64,000 nucleotides of DNA from Onthophagus taurus. Taxonomy: Eukaryota > Arthropoda > Insecta > Coleoptera > Scarabaeidae. Below the pieces are notes generated by a model. The model was not told the origin of the DNA. It ran no database searches and saw only the letters and a list, made by a program, of their open reading frames with translations. Position numbers and translations under genes: made by a program. The DNA lies in assembly GCF_036711975.1 (NCBI RefSeq), contig NC_091966.1, positions 19,475,501-19,539,500 on the forward strand, in the 5' to 3' direction. Each line of letters begins with the position of its first letter. Within the stretch, counting starts at the first letter, position 1. Positions 28,900 through 40,959 of this stretch are shown here, piece after piece.

Positions 28900-29240
28900 T
28901 GTAATTGTTTATTAAGAAAATTTAACTAATAACGTGAATCATGAAAATCATGAAATGTACACTAATTTTTCGTTTATTTGTTTTATTTTGTATGAAAATT
29001 TAATTAACGGTAATAATTCGAGGTACTTGACGATTAATGTTATTGATTAATTTTTATTAATAAACAATTTTTACATTTTTTTCAAACATTTTCTGATGTT
29101 AAGGGTACAAAAATTTTACGTCATCGTAAAGAGAAAAGTAATCTCTATCAAATGAGTCTAACAACTTTTGTATAAAATGTTTTTTTATAAAATCAACATT
29201 TACGAAGATATATACTATATTTCATACATAATGGGCATTC
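28900..29240. repeat. Second copy of the 13.74-14.11 kb repeat
   Basis: Long stretches match 13720-14100 in the same orientation: the AATTCGAGGTACTTGACGAT block, the TTTACGTCATCGTAAAGAGA block, and TACATAATGGGCA at the end. The left arm of the foldback is mostly missing. This gives an approximate right border for the family near 14103 and 29233. Confidence 0.75.
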
Positions 29241-29287
29241 TGTATACCACTGCATAGAGCGGAAAATTTTCTATAGATTCTATGCAG

Positions 29288-30735
29288 GGTGTTTCGTAAT
29301 ATATTCGCAGGACTTCAGGATGTGATAGCTTGTCCAAAAATTTGAAAAAAGTTTCTATCAATTTACCCTCTAAAATGCACCATTTTCGAGATACAGGGTG
29401 TTGAAATTTAATAAAAAAAATCGTTTTTTGCGAATATCTCCGGAAGCTAAATTTTGTGCGTGAAAATTTTTTTTTAAAGTCATAATTGGCGAAGTTTTTG
29501 AAGGGGTAGTGGTTGTTTTTCTCCCCAACTTCTACACCACTGGAAAAAAGTCCGGTTTTGAGACGCCCATTTGAACCGTCAATGTTTTCTACACAAAAAA
29601 GGTACTGAAGGTGATGAGCTCTAAAGTTGACCGTTTTCCAGAAAAATCAACTTTTATGTTGAATAACATGGTCAACTTTTTTAAATAAAAATTTATTTTA
29701 CTAAAACATTAGAACAAGTAACAAAAGCACACGTTAACTTCATAATTGCATAATTAAACAAAAACAATTTTACAAATCATACACAATTAAATTAAATATT
29801 GGAAATGTCCGCCAAGAGCTTCAATGCAGCGCAGCGTCAATACGCTGTCTTAATTGGTCAACATTTTCAACTGGAGTAGCGTAGACTAGGGTTTTCAGAT
29901 GGCCCCAAAAGAAAAAATCTAAACAATTAAGTTCGGGAGATCGCAGTGGCCAAGGGTGCGGACCTCCTCGACCGATCCAACGGCCTGGGTATTCTTCGTC
30001 CAAGTATTGGCGAGCAACCAAATTAAAGTTGGCCGGAGCTCCATCATGCATAAAGTACATGTTTTGTCTTATTTGAAGCGCTACATATTTCAGCAGTTCC
30101 GGCAGGAAGTCTTCTAGAAATTCTCGATAATCTACACCATTTAATCTGTTCTGTAAAAAATGTGGGCCTATCAAATGATCACCGACAATGGCAGCCCAAA
30201 CATTTACGGAAAATTGTTGCTCATGATGGCTTTCTGTAATTTCATGTGGATTTTCTTTTGCCCATATGTGGTTATTGTGAAAATTGAAAATACCATCCTT
30301 CGAGAAAGAAAATTTTCAAAATTCTCCAAACTGCTGAGTGAGATAGGTTTAAGTTGTGAGCAATTTTTCGGGTAATTGTGGTCGGACTTTCGTCAATTTG
30401 GTTGAGGACAGCCTCTTCTACTTGGGGATTTGCAACTTCCATAGGCCGCTCATTATCAGCAGTATTCCTTTTAAACCTTCGTTTTCCCATAGTCGTTGGT
30501 GAATGCGTAGAAACAAGTTATGGTGTGGTATTGGGCGATCAGGATGTCTTTCTTGAAACAACCGCCTTGCTTCTGCCGAATTACCGCACACCATTCCGTA
30601 AAGGTAATGCATTTCGCACATTTCGGCGTTTGTGTAATTCATTTTTAATTTTGTAATACAAGTTTACTTTTTGCAGGTTTGTTATTTTGACAGGAGGTAG
30701 CTTTTGTTATAAAATTTAAAATATTTATTTGGTTA
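29288..30735 (-). mobile_element. Mariner-like element, long copy of an inverted pair
   Basis: The outer end GCAGGGTGTTTCGTAATAT (29287) is typical of insect mariner-like elements, and the transposase runs leftward from about 30642. Its 3' UTR (29540-29760) and 5' region (30600-30660) recur inverted at 32290-32440 and 32115-32175. Adjoining DNA at 30738-30905 recurs inverted, almost perfectly, at 31826-31990. The pair therefore forms a large foldback centred near 31.36 kb. Confidence 0.65.
29775..30642 (-). pseudogene. Mariner-like transposase pseudogene
   Basis: It begins MNYTNAEMCEMHYLYGMVCG with an N-terminal helix-turn-helix (SAEARRLFQERHPDRPIP). A frame change follows near 30470, then a second HTH block (VLNQIDESPTTITRKIAHNL). 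After a gap comes the catalytic part: NRLNGVDYREFLEDFLPELL, MHDGAPANFNLVARQYLDEE (second Asp), GGPHPWPLRSPELNCLDFFF (PDLN third-acid region altered to PELN), and the tail HCIEALGGHF. The first-Asp block was not found in frame. Inactive. Confidence 0.8.
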
Positions 30736-30737
30736 TT

Positions 30738-31990
30738 TCTTTCCTAATGTAATATAAATAAAAATCATTTACTAAAATTAACAACATTCACAAATTTCTG
30801 TTACTATCGTTACATTATGAACAAAATAAAATGAAACTCACGTCAGTAAATATATTTTCAAAAGACATATTTGTTAGTTAATTAGGCTGTTATCCTCTTT
30901 CTCTTGATATTTTAACTCTTCTTTTCCTTGTTACCCAGTTATTCAGAAATATCCAATAAGCCTACCATGCAACAATATGCGCCATGCGTTTCTTTACTTT
31001 TGTTTTTGAGGTTATGTATTTGTAATGAAGTTAGTTGCTTTTATACATTTTAAATTTAAATTAATTTGTGAACAAAACCATTTAATTAATATTATCGTCA
31101 TTGTTTAAAAAATTATCTAATTAGTATCATGTTCAGTCACATTGTTGTGTCTTAAATGTTTGTGGTGTAATAAGGTTTATCAAAGATATAATATGTGGAA
31201 AATGGAAAATGGATCCTTTAGGAAAGAAGTAGATTTTAGGGTGACGAAGGGATTTTTGGTTGCCATGGGACCCAAAGTGTTGCGATGTTCCTATTGCAAC
31301 CTTATAGGACATCCTCGTTCACTTGGGGGTTTTTTTAAAGGGGTGGGACTGTTAAGTTTCTGTATGGTACTAATTAAATTTCCCTGGTGTTTGTTGCATG
31401 TTATTCAAGGGCTAGTTCTGTATGGGTGTTTTAATTATGTTATTTTATCTTGTTTGTATGGCCGTAATAATATCGTGTGATAGAATGGTGTTTTTTTTTT
31501 CAAGCTATGGAACAGGAAGAAGGAATATGGAATAGTATAGGATAGGTGTGGATTGTAGTGTTATTGGAAGGAAATGTTGGTTGCCAGGGGACCCAGAGTG
31601 TTGCGATGTTCATATTGCAACCGTAATATGACATCCTCGTGCATCTGGGGGTTTATGGGGTGGGGTATATGGAGTTTTTAGGTAAGTGTATAGTGGTCTG
31701 TTTGTGGCCATTATCTGCTCATTCAGGCAAATCTTATCTGGGTTGTTAAACTTAAATTTGTTAATCTCATAATTCTCCAAACTTTCCATCAGATGACTCT
31801 TGTTTTTATGGTGTAAAATATCAAGAGTAAGAGGATAACAGCCTAATTAACTAACAAATATGTCTTTTGAAAATATATTTACTGACGTGAGTTTCATTTT
31901 ATTTTGTTCATAATGTAACGATAGTAACAGAAATTTGTGAATGTTGTTAATTTTAGTAAATGATTTTTATTTATATTACATTAGGTTGCT
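30738..31990. repeat. Inverted repeat of about 165 bp with 0.9-kb loop
   Basis: 30738-30905 and 31826-31990 are near-identical inverted copies, including TAACGATAGTAACAGAAATT and GAGGATAACAGCCTAATTAA. The loop (30906-31825) holds two direct copies of a block of about 80 bp, GGTTGCCA(T/G)GGGACCCA followed by GTGTTGCGATGTTC, at 31259-31337 and 31580-31657. These are noncoding as far as I can see. Confidence 0.75.
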
Positions 31991-32114
31991 CCTGAAGATG
32001 ATTAAAAATATTGATCGAAACCGGTAGAGCTAAAATTAAAAGAATCCATCTATAAATACACACATGTTTTATTGCATTTACCTAAAATTTAAAACCTACT
32101 TGTTAAAAATAAAT

Positions 32115-32440
32115 TATACAATTTTTTACACAAACGCTGAAATGTGCGAAATGCGTTACCTTTACGGATTGAAGAATTTTGAAAAGACAACTTTTGTATC
32201 ATTTCTTTTATTTTGCAATTATGAAGTTAACGCTTGCTTTTGTTACTTGTTCTAACGTTTACATACATTTTGTTTAATTGTAAAATAAAATTTTTATTTC
32301 AAAAAATTGACTATGTTTTCAACATAAAAGTTGATTTTTCTAGAAAACGGTCAATTTTAGAGCTCATGACCAGAACCTTTTTTGTGTAGAAAACATTGAC
32401 GGTTCACATGAGCGTCTCAAAACCGTACTTTTTCCAGTGG
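32115..32440 (+). mobile_element. Internally deleted inverted copy of the mariner-like element
   Basis: It begins with the transposase start (TNAEMCEMRYLYG, plus strand). It jumps to the 3' UTR sequence shared with 29540-29760 (CAACATAAAAGTTGATTTTT, GTAGAAAACATTGACGGTTC) and stops at TTTTCCAGTGG, where LINE sequence begins. The whole catalytic core is deleted, as in the origin of a MITE, and the outer end is cut off by the LINE. Confidence 0.7.
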
Positions 32441-32447
32441 CTAACAA

Positions 32448-34381
32448 CTTAGACAAAGCCTCATTCTTTACACACGCCTTAATTGATTTATTTGATATTC
32501 ACGCTCCAATAAAGCAATGTCGATTTACCAAGTCTAAGGAATGGAAAGCGCGCTTATTTTGGTTCTATTGCTGCTACGGGTAATACCTAACAGATGTGGA
32601 ATAACTTGAAAACTTTGAACTTAAAACCAATTAAAAAATCTTGTCTATCTTTAAATTTAAAACATCCTGATCAGATTAATGATTATTTTGTAGGCCGTGT
32701 AAATGACATTATTAAAGATTTACAGGCTTCTGACCTTGATCTGTACAGTTCTCCTATTTATAGTAGTGGGTTTTCATTTAGGACTCTGGAGATCCCTCTG
32801 GTTTGACGTGATTGCATTTATTATATCTTTTGCTATTGGTACTGATGGAATTTCCATTGAGATGATCAAACTGTGTTGAACACATATTTGACCCACATAC
32901 TGAATTGTTGTTTAGTTGACCATGGGAGTTTCCGTTGGAATGGAAACGCGCAGAGGTTATTCCTCTGCTCAAAAAGGATAACCCACGAGAGTATAGTGAC
33001 TTACGACCAATAAGTATTCTCCCTGTTCTTTCTAAAGTTTTAGAGAAGGTTATGAAGGCTCAATTGGTGGAGTATATGGAGACCAATAGTTTGCTCCCTT
33101 CAGAACAATCGGGTTTTCTATGTGGGTATAGTTGCACAACATCAATATTAAATCTAACTGGACAATATATCATTTGTCCGCTGTTGACGTGGGAGAGAGT
33201 ACTGCTGTGGTTTTTTTTAGACTATTCAAAAGCATTTGACACTGTTAACCACAGCATTTTGAGCAAACTACTTCGTTATCTGGGTTTTAGTGAAGGCGCA
33301 GTAACACTATTGAGTAGCTATCTTAGTGATCGCACACAGAGGTGAAAGTTGATGATGTCTGATGAACCTATTTTATTTTCTATCTATACTGCACAATTTA
33401 ATAAATTTATTAAATTCTGTAAAATGAGTACATATATTTTTTTTCGTCGGCTGTACCCGCATCGTTCGTGTTTACCATTGAAATTAAAAGTGCTTCTGTG
33501 TGATATGTTTGTTCTTTCACAATTTAATTATATGTCTGCTGTATATCATAGGGCTATAGATGCAGTCACGTCACGAAGCATACAAAAGGTTCAGAATAGT
33601 TGCCTCAGATTCATTTATGGGATTTGCAAATTTGATAGAATTTCTCATAAACATAAGGATGCTGGGTGGCTGAACATGAGCTCTCGACGGGAGTTTCATA
33701 GTTTGTCTCTCTATCATAAAATCGTTACCTCTGGAGTCCCGGAGTACCTGCATAATAAAATTAAATATGAACCACAGTGCGAAGGAAGTCAGACAAGGTC
33801 AGGTATTAGTTTCTATCCTCCAAAACATTGAACATCACTTTTTCAAAGGTCATTTACATATCATGTTTATAAATCGTATGGAAGCTTGCCACATGGACTA
33901 CGTCAATTGAAATATGACCAATTTCGAATAAAATTAAGGAATATGATTTTCAGCAGTCAACGGGTCTTGTCTGATGTTTCTTTTTCTTTGTTTCTCTGTG
34001 ATTTTTTTGTGACATTTTTTTTTGACTTTATTCTTATTGATATAAAGTTATTGTTACGATGTTAACAGTTACGCCATCACAGTTATTACACTGAGTTATC
34101 ACACTTCTCTTTCATTTAATGTACGTTTGGGTTTTTTGGGCCCTTTCATTTAATTTAATTATGTTTAAATTTAGATTTGATATGATGCGGGTGATACTGT
34201 ATTAATGATTTTAAGATTTTTTTTTCTTTTTGTTTGTTATAATTCATAAAATTTTTTTTCACGGTTGGATAGAACAGACTATTCTGGATCCCGCCGTTTG
34301 ATCTCCATATATTATGTATATATTTGTATTGTAGTTTCTTCTTTATAATGGAGACAATAAAATCATTTATTATTATTATTA
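32448..34381 (+). mobile_element. CR1/L2-like LINE, truncated, with ATT tail
   Basis: A degenerate RT polyprotein reads in several frames: FFTHALIDLFDIHAPIKQCR (linker), then after a gap WKRAEVIPLLKKDNP, SDLRPISILPVLSKVLEKVM, QSGFLCGYSCTTSI and FLDYSKAFDTVNHSIL (palm Asp; 32935-33345). A deletion removes the FADD block. The C-terminal part (33349-33831) has LSQFNYMSAVYHRAID and IQKVQNSCLRFIYG. The 3' end has AATAAA followed by (ATT)n at 34365-34381, characteristic of short-microsatellite LINE tails. Confidence 0.8.
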
Positions 34382-34984
34382 CATACACCTTAATACACAT
34401 CTTAATATGTCCGGATATAGATATAGAGTATGTTGATTTTAACCCAGGGCCCTAAAGTTAATGCTCCACACTGATGGCGTAACTGAGTAATGAAAGGGGA
34501 TGATTTTCTTTGATCATTTTCATCGAATTATTTTGTATATGTCGAAGGCAAAAGCCGTAATTCGTCATTTCACGGAAAACCTAGTCATTACCGGCATTGC
34601 CGGCAAACTCTGTAATACAATAATTATTCCCCTGTTCCACTGAAATTTTCCGTCATTTCGCGGAATGCCTTCATAACTTTAGTCAGAAAGAGTAAACACA
34701 CAAATGATTGAGTATTACAGCGTCTGCCGGCACTTTGATTAGTCATTTAGTGAACATAATATGATAAAACCAAGCGCATAAAATAATTTAATTATTTCTT
34801 TAATTTAAAAAAAAAATTTAAACATTTAATATTTCTGTTTTAAAAAAATATTTTATTTGCGTACAAAATCCAATAATAAGTTTAATATTAATACGTAACT
34901 CGTATGTAACAAAACATTTTTGATTTTTAAGACAATATCAAATTAAACGACATAAATACATAAAAATTAACTACTAATGTAATA

Positions 34985-36778
34985 CAGGGTGTCCCGTTAA
35001 GTGTACGGAGCGGCTGTATCTCTACAACGGTAAGGCCTAGAGGTTTGGGAAAAAAATCTTTATAAGCAAAGTGACCAAGAGAAATAAGGAAATAGAGAAA
35101 TAGAGAAAACCGATCTCGATATCGCCACCCGTTCTCGAATTATAGAAGAAAATGTTAAAAACTTGAGTGCCATCAATCGGATCCAGTTACCTCATCGAGA
35201 AAAACAAATCACATAACCATGGTAACTGTAAACATGTCATTTACTAATGCAGAAGCGTATGATATAGCGTATGATGATTTAGTTTCAATGTTTCGAATAC
35301 GATGCAACTGCATGGCAAAAATGTGCAATGCAATTACGACAAAGAAAAACATTTTTCTCTAGAAGTGTTTTTAAGATTGACTTAGCGATGACGGAAAACT
35401 GGCAACGTGTAGCCCATTCAGACATCTCTATGAATTCGTAAATCACATTGGTGTGCAATGCGGTGCCACATAATCTGGGAACTCCGAAAACAATTGTCCA
35501 CAAGATTCCTCAAGAGAATAATATCTCCACCACGTTGTTTTACATCAGGCCTTAACAGATACCGATTATGATAACAGACTGAACTATTACCATTGACTTT
35601 TAAATATGATTTGGGCAAATCCAAACCTTTTATCACAAATGCTATGGATGCATGAAGCATCTGTCCACAAGCTGATGTAAACTTGCATAATATGCATTCT
35701 TGGTTCGAGCAAAACCCACATTGCTTTCACCCCTTTATCTATTGGGTAGACTAAACGACCTGACTTTTCAAGAAAAACCAATAACCAGGGAAAATATGAC
35801 AAAACACTAAATACCAGTAGAAACGTGTCCAGGGCCGAGACTTAAGCAGAGTTTTTTTTTCGTCGAAACTAGATTAAATAAATGCATCGAGGTTTATGGA
35901 ATGCATTTCGCACATTAGTGAGCTATTTTTGCCAAAAATTTAAGTTATTGTAAGTGTTTTGGTTTATTTTGTTTTACTATCATTGTTGATGTTTCATTGA
36001 TCCGTTGGCTTTTAAATACGCCTCAAAAGTAGTTTTGAAGCAGTTCTAAGCTTGGATAAAGTGTGAAGGAAGGTTCTAGGTAATAAAATTTTTGTGTTCT
36101 CTTATTTGTTTCCTAAGGTAACTTGATCCGATTAAGATATACGAATTTTTAACATTTTCTTCTATAATTCGAGAACGGGTGGCGATATCGAGATGCGGTT
36201 TTCACTAAAATTTAGCAAATTTTAAGGTGACTAAGGGTCTGTGAAGTAAATAGTACCGTTCCATTTAACTTTTTTTCAAAAATCACAAAAATATGTAACC
36301 GCTGCAGATAACGCCCTCTAGCTTATTTGTTTTAAACCAAGCGGTCTTACTGAAAATATCTTTTAAAAGAGCATGAAATGCTCTTTCAATCAAGACCAAA
36401 AATACTCAAATCGGTTGAATGGTCCAGGAGATATTAAAATGTAAACATTTGAAAACGCATTGGCCTCCCCCTCTCATATCTATCATAATAAGGGATTATG
36501 ATAGATATGAGAAATATCGCAAAACAAAAGCGATGCGGTATTATCCAAGCTACTAAATGATGTTGTCATAGTTATAGCTCATCGTCTAACTTTCTGAGAT
36601 AGTGGGAATTTTATGTTTCTCTATGGCAGTTAGGCCCCCTAGCGGTCGAATTACGAACTTTGAAATAATTGCCAGCTATTTCTCTTGCCCACTTTGCTTA
36701 TAAGGATTTTTTCTCCAAATCTCTAGGCCTTACCGTTGTCGAGATACAGCCGCTCCGTACGCTTAACGGGACATGCTG
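34985..36778 (+). mobile_element. Mariner-like element nested in the Ginger
   Basis: TA lies at 34983-34984 and 36779-36780. The ends are CAG(G/C)(G/A)TGTCCCGTTAAG with the following block GTACGGAGCGGCTGTATCTC, about 110 bp inverted. Length is 1794 bp. Between 35240 and 36010, plus-strand transposase scraps remain: MSFTNAEAYDI at the start, then QALTDTDYDNRL, then NPNLLSQMLWMHEASVHKL (a WTDEA-type block with the Asp lost). Stops are frequent. It is old by coding decay, though the ends are well kept. Confidence 0.8.
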
Positions 36779-36879
36779 TATACTCTCAGATATAAACGCT
36801 GTTTTTTTAATAAGTTTACCTTAAAAATATGACGAATCGTCCTGTAGAATATTAAGTAGAATTGTTAATTAAGTAGAAT

Positions 36880-37710
36880 TATTTCAGCAAGTAGTACTAT
36901 TCTGGTATCTAAAATAGCACACAAGTTTATTTACAAAACACGCACATCGATTTGTTTGCTTCTTATGTTAGACGGGTTGCAAGAGCACTTGAAATATCCT
37001 TGACCACGGCACAATGAGATTTCAGAGACGGCTTCTCGGAGAAACACATTTGTCAGGCACATCTTTTATGTCTAAAAACTGAGTATCAGCTGCAACAATG
37101 TCTGAACGATTATACCATCCCTTAATTTTGCCAATTGCAGACCCTAACTGATACTAACTGATACCCCATTTTTGCAATCGACGATCACACATACCAAATT
37201 CTGCATATCGCTTGCGCCACGATCAATTTTCTTAACTGACAATAGCACGCAGTTACCAATTGTTAATGTCGCGGCGGTAATTTTTTAATGGCGTTTGTTA
37301 ACATTTTTTCGGCTGCTCTTTTTTGCAATCTATACGCATAACTACTTCTCGAGGCTCGTTTATTTTATCTTGAAGATCAGAAAAAGGCATGACCTCAAAG
37401 TTTGTAGTTTTGATTACTTCTATTGCAGTATTTTTAGTATTGACTGGTATCTCCATAACAACTGGTATTTTCCATTGTTGTTCATTTTGTTCTTCTGCTA
37501 TATAGTCATCCCACTCAGCAACACGTAAATTACTTGTATCTTCAAGTTTCCCTTCCTCCGCTCTTGACAGTATTCCGTTAAGATACTCTTCTGTTTGTAA
37601 ATTTTTAATTATGTCGCTTGATAAAATTGTTGAGGATAAACCAATCTTTGGGGTAGTTCCAAATAATGCCCTGTATGGACTATGACCAATAATTCTATGA
37701 TGGGAGCAGC
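36880..37710 (-). pseudogene. Ginger integrase C-terminal part
   Basis: The minus strand from 37710 reads HHRIIGHSPYRALFGTTPKI (the post-catalytic region of gypsy/Ginger integrases), an acidic linker, then VMRIDCKKEQ. A degraded stretch follows near 37200-36980: PREAVSEISLCRGQGYFKCSC, the start of the Cys-rich C-terminal knuckle seen complete in the second Ginger (54435-54629). The upstream half lies beyond the gypsy element at 45323-45680. Confidence 0.7.
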
Positions 37711-37992
37711 TAATTGATGGTAATTGATAATCGAGTAAGAGATGGCGACTCCGTCGGGCGCGAGAGTGCGGAAACACGGCAAGCAATTCTAAACTCACTC
37801 TAATAACCGTTACGATTATGCCACTTTCTGGTTTCTATAGAGTTTTATTTCTGTGTACCAATACCAATGTAAATTAATAAAGAAATAATAGTTAATTAAG
37901 AAGATATTTGTCGTCACTACAATCTCCCCGGATACAACAAATTGGCGACGAGGATAAAAAAGAAATAAATACAGAGGAAATACATTACAAGG

Positions 37993-38517
37993 ATGGCTAC
38001 AGATTCAGGAAATTCTGGAAACATACAACAAATGAAAGTACTCACTACGTCGGCTTTCGTTGTCGAAAGTTTTAACTTTCAAAATCGAAATGGAATCGTT
38101 GGGTAAAACGGTTAGAGGTGACATTCAACGTTTTCCAAGTTAAAGAGGAACTTAAGGTACCGTACTTACTGAATTACATGGGTTCAGAGGCGTATGATAC
38201 ATTATGTAATAAATTGGCTGAAATCGTGGATTTTATGGATCAATTCTACGACGTTCCGGTTTCAATGCAGGAGGCAACAAGAAGGAGAAACTATCCAGGA
38301 GTTCCTGTACGCACCACAAAAATTAGCAATTAACTGTACAACTGTTTTGAACGGTTCACATTCAAAAAGAATACAAAGTAAGTTATTAGAAACGAAAGAT
38401 TTAACGTTAGATAGGACAGTAGGAATAGCAAGCGGTATGGAAATGTCAGAAAGGGATACAAATCACTTACATTCGACAGCAAATACAGCAAATTCGTTAA
38501 ATAAAATTGCGAATTAA
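37993..38517 (+). pseudogene. Gypsy gag remnant
   Basis: It starts MATDSGNSGNIQQMKVLTTS after the primer site. Later frames show YLLNYMGSEAYDTLCNKLAE and ETIQEFLYAPQKLAINC, then LLETKDLTLDRTVGIASGME, the usual gag core to pre-knuckle blocks of mag/gypsy-like elements. At least two frame changes are present and no Cys-His knuckle remains; the protease is also missing. Confidence 0.7.
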
Positions 38518-38520
38518 AAG

Positions 38521-40912
38521 TTATATGTGGTAGAGGGGAATAAAAATAGATTGTTCGGGAAAAAATGGATACGTACGTTAACTATTATTTCAAACGATTT
38601 GGATAGCAGTAACATTAATCAAATCACGGAAAAAAATGAAGAATACCTTTCAAAATTACTACGAAAATACAATACTTTATTTGAAAAAGGTTTAGGGAAA
38701 ATAAAAAACATTCAAGCTGCTATTACTCTTAAAGGGGGAGCACAACCAGTTTTTTTTAAAGCTAGACCAATACCTTTTGCTTTACAACCTTTGGTAGAAG
38801 AATATTGGAATCAATGATACAACAAGGAGTTTTAGAAAAAGTTGGTATTTCAAATTGGGCCACTCCAATAGTCCGTATAATAAAGGCAAACGGTAAAGTA
38901 CGTATTTGCGGAGATTTCAAAGTTACATTAAATCCTAAAATAATAGTAGACGAACACCCATTACCGACAATGGACGAGTTATTCTCACAAATGGTAGGAG
39001 GAGTTAAATTTACCAAAATAGATGTACAAAAACCATACTTACATTTGGAAGTAAAACATGTATATCGAGAATTACTGACTCTCAATACACATAAAGGACT
39101 ATATAGAGTAAACCGATTAATGTTTGGAATATCGAGTGCGCTGGCAATATGGCAACATACAATTGAACAAATATTACAAGGGAGTCGCTATTTTTTTGGA
39201 TGATATACGTATCATCCTGCTCTAGATACGAAAAGTTATTTTGAAAGACTAGAATTAGTACTTAGTCGTTTACATAAGCATGATTTAAAAATAAATTTAG
39301 AATAAAGTAGTTTTCTTGCAGATCAAATTGAATATTGCGGATATGTCATAAATAGAAGAATAGAGAAGGTAAAATTGAAAATTTACGCAATTCAAAATGT
39401 ACCCATTCCACAAAATAAAACACAAGTAAGAGCTTTTGTTGGACTAATTAACTATTACAGAAGATTTATAAAAGATGCTAGCTCGATACTATACCCGTTA
39501 AATAATCTTTTAAAGGACGACGTTAGATGGAAGTGGACAGCAAAATGTGAACAAGCGTTCAATTCAGCGAAAAGAGGAATTCAATCAAACGAGATCTTAT
39601 GTCATTACAATCCACCATTACCACTAATTCTCGCTACAGATGCATCACCGTTTGGAGTATTAGCTGTTTTGAGTCATCGATTTCCAGATGGGACAGAGCG
39701 ACCGATACAGTTTGCTAGTCACACATTGAATAGGACTCAAAAATATTTCCAAATTGACAAAGAGGCATATAGTTTGATTTACGGTGTTAAACGGTTTTAT
39801 CAATATTTGTGTGGTAGATGTTTTGTCATGATTACTGATCATAAGTCGTTGGTACAGATCTTTTCACCAGAAAAGGGTTTGCCGGTGTTATCAGCTACAC
39901 GGATGCAACATTATGCGTTGTTTTTACAAGGTTTCAGATATGACATTGAATATAAAAGTACAAAATTACATCTAAATGCGGACGCATAATCCAGATTACC
40001 GATGAAATCAGAAGATCTTACAATTTTTGATGAACCGTTTTTGAGATTTTATGGATTGAAACGTTACCTATTATTGTAAAATAATTAGTGGACGCTACAG
40101 CTAACGATGAAAAATTAAAAAAATTAGTCAACGCTTATCACCCCAAGACAGATTTAATATTGACCAAACAGAATTTTCTCTGCAATTTAATTGTATAATG
40201 AGAGGACAACGAGTGGTTATGCCGACAACATTACAGAAGAAGGCTTTAGAAGAATTACATACGGCACATTTTGGAATTTTAAAAATGAAAAACTTAGTTA
40301 GAAGTTATTGTTGGTGGGCAGGATTTAGTACATATATTGAAGAACTGGTAAAAAATTGCGTAAATTGTAATAAACTTAGAAATAATGAGAGTAAAGCAGA
40401 AACACACATTTGGGAAAGAACAACAAAACCATTCGAACGAGTACATGCGGATTACGCAGGACTTTTCAATGGAGGATATTATTTTATTTTAGTGGATTGT
40501 TTTAGCAAATGGCCGGAAATTTATTTTACAAAAGATATGCAGAGTGACATAACTATCGAAGTCTGTAGGAAAATATTTTTATCTTTTGGAATACCAAAGA
40601 GTTTAGTTACTGATAATGGAACAACATTCACATCATATAAATTCGACCAAAGATTTCTGAAGGAAAATGGAATTTATACATGCACCATATCACCCTGCTA
40701 CTAATGGCCAAACGGAAAGATATGTACATATTTTAAAACATTCATTGAGAGCAATGAAGACTGGAAATGGACACAGAAACTTAGACCTTTGTAAATTTTT
40801 ATTGCATTATAGAAGATTACCTCACAGTGCTACAAATAGAAGTCCTTCAGAACTTATGTTTGGAAGACAAATACGTCCAAGATTAGACTGTATGCAACCC
40901 GAGAGTATTTAA
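38521..40912 (+). pseudogene. Gypsy pol remnant: RT, RNase H, integrase
   Basis: In order: the pre-RT block ending IPFALQPLVEE; RT with WATPIVRIIKANGKVRICGD, MDELFSQMVGG, then the FLDDI active-site motif (near 39190) after a frame change; RNase H (39375-39989) with LILATDASPFGVLAVLSH and REL-type TDHKSL; and integrase (40198-40912) with an HHCC finger (HTAHFG...CVNC), Asp in HADYAG, Asp in TDNGTTF and Glu in NGQTERY. A frame change near 40665 separates the second Asp from the Glu. The extreme C-terminus continues at 44960-45125 after the LINE. Confidence 0.87.
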
Positions 40913-40959
40913 ACGAGAAATGGAAATTTGGATTAGAATATTTCTATTCCAATCTATAT

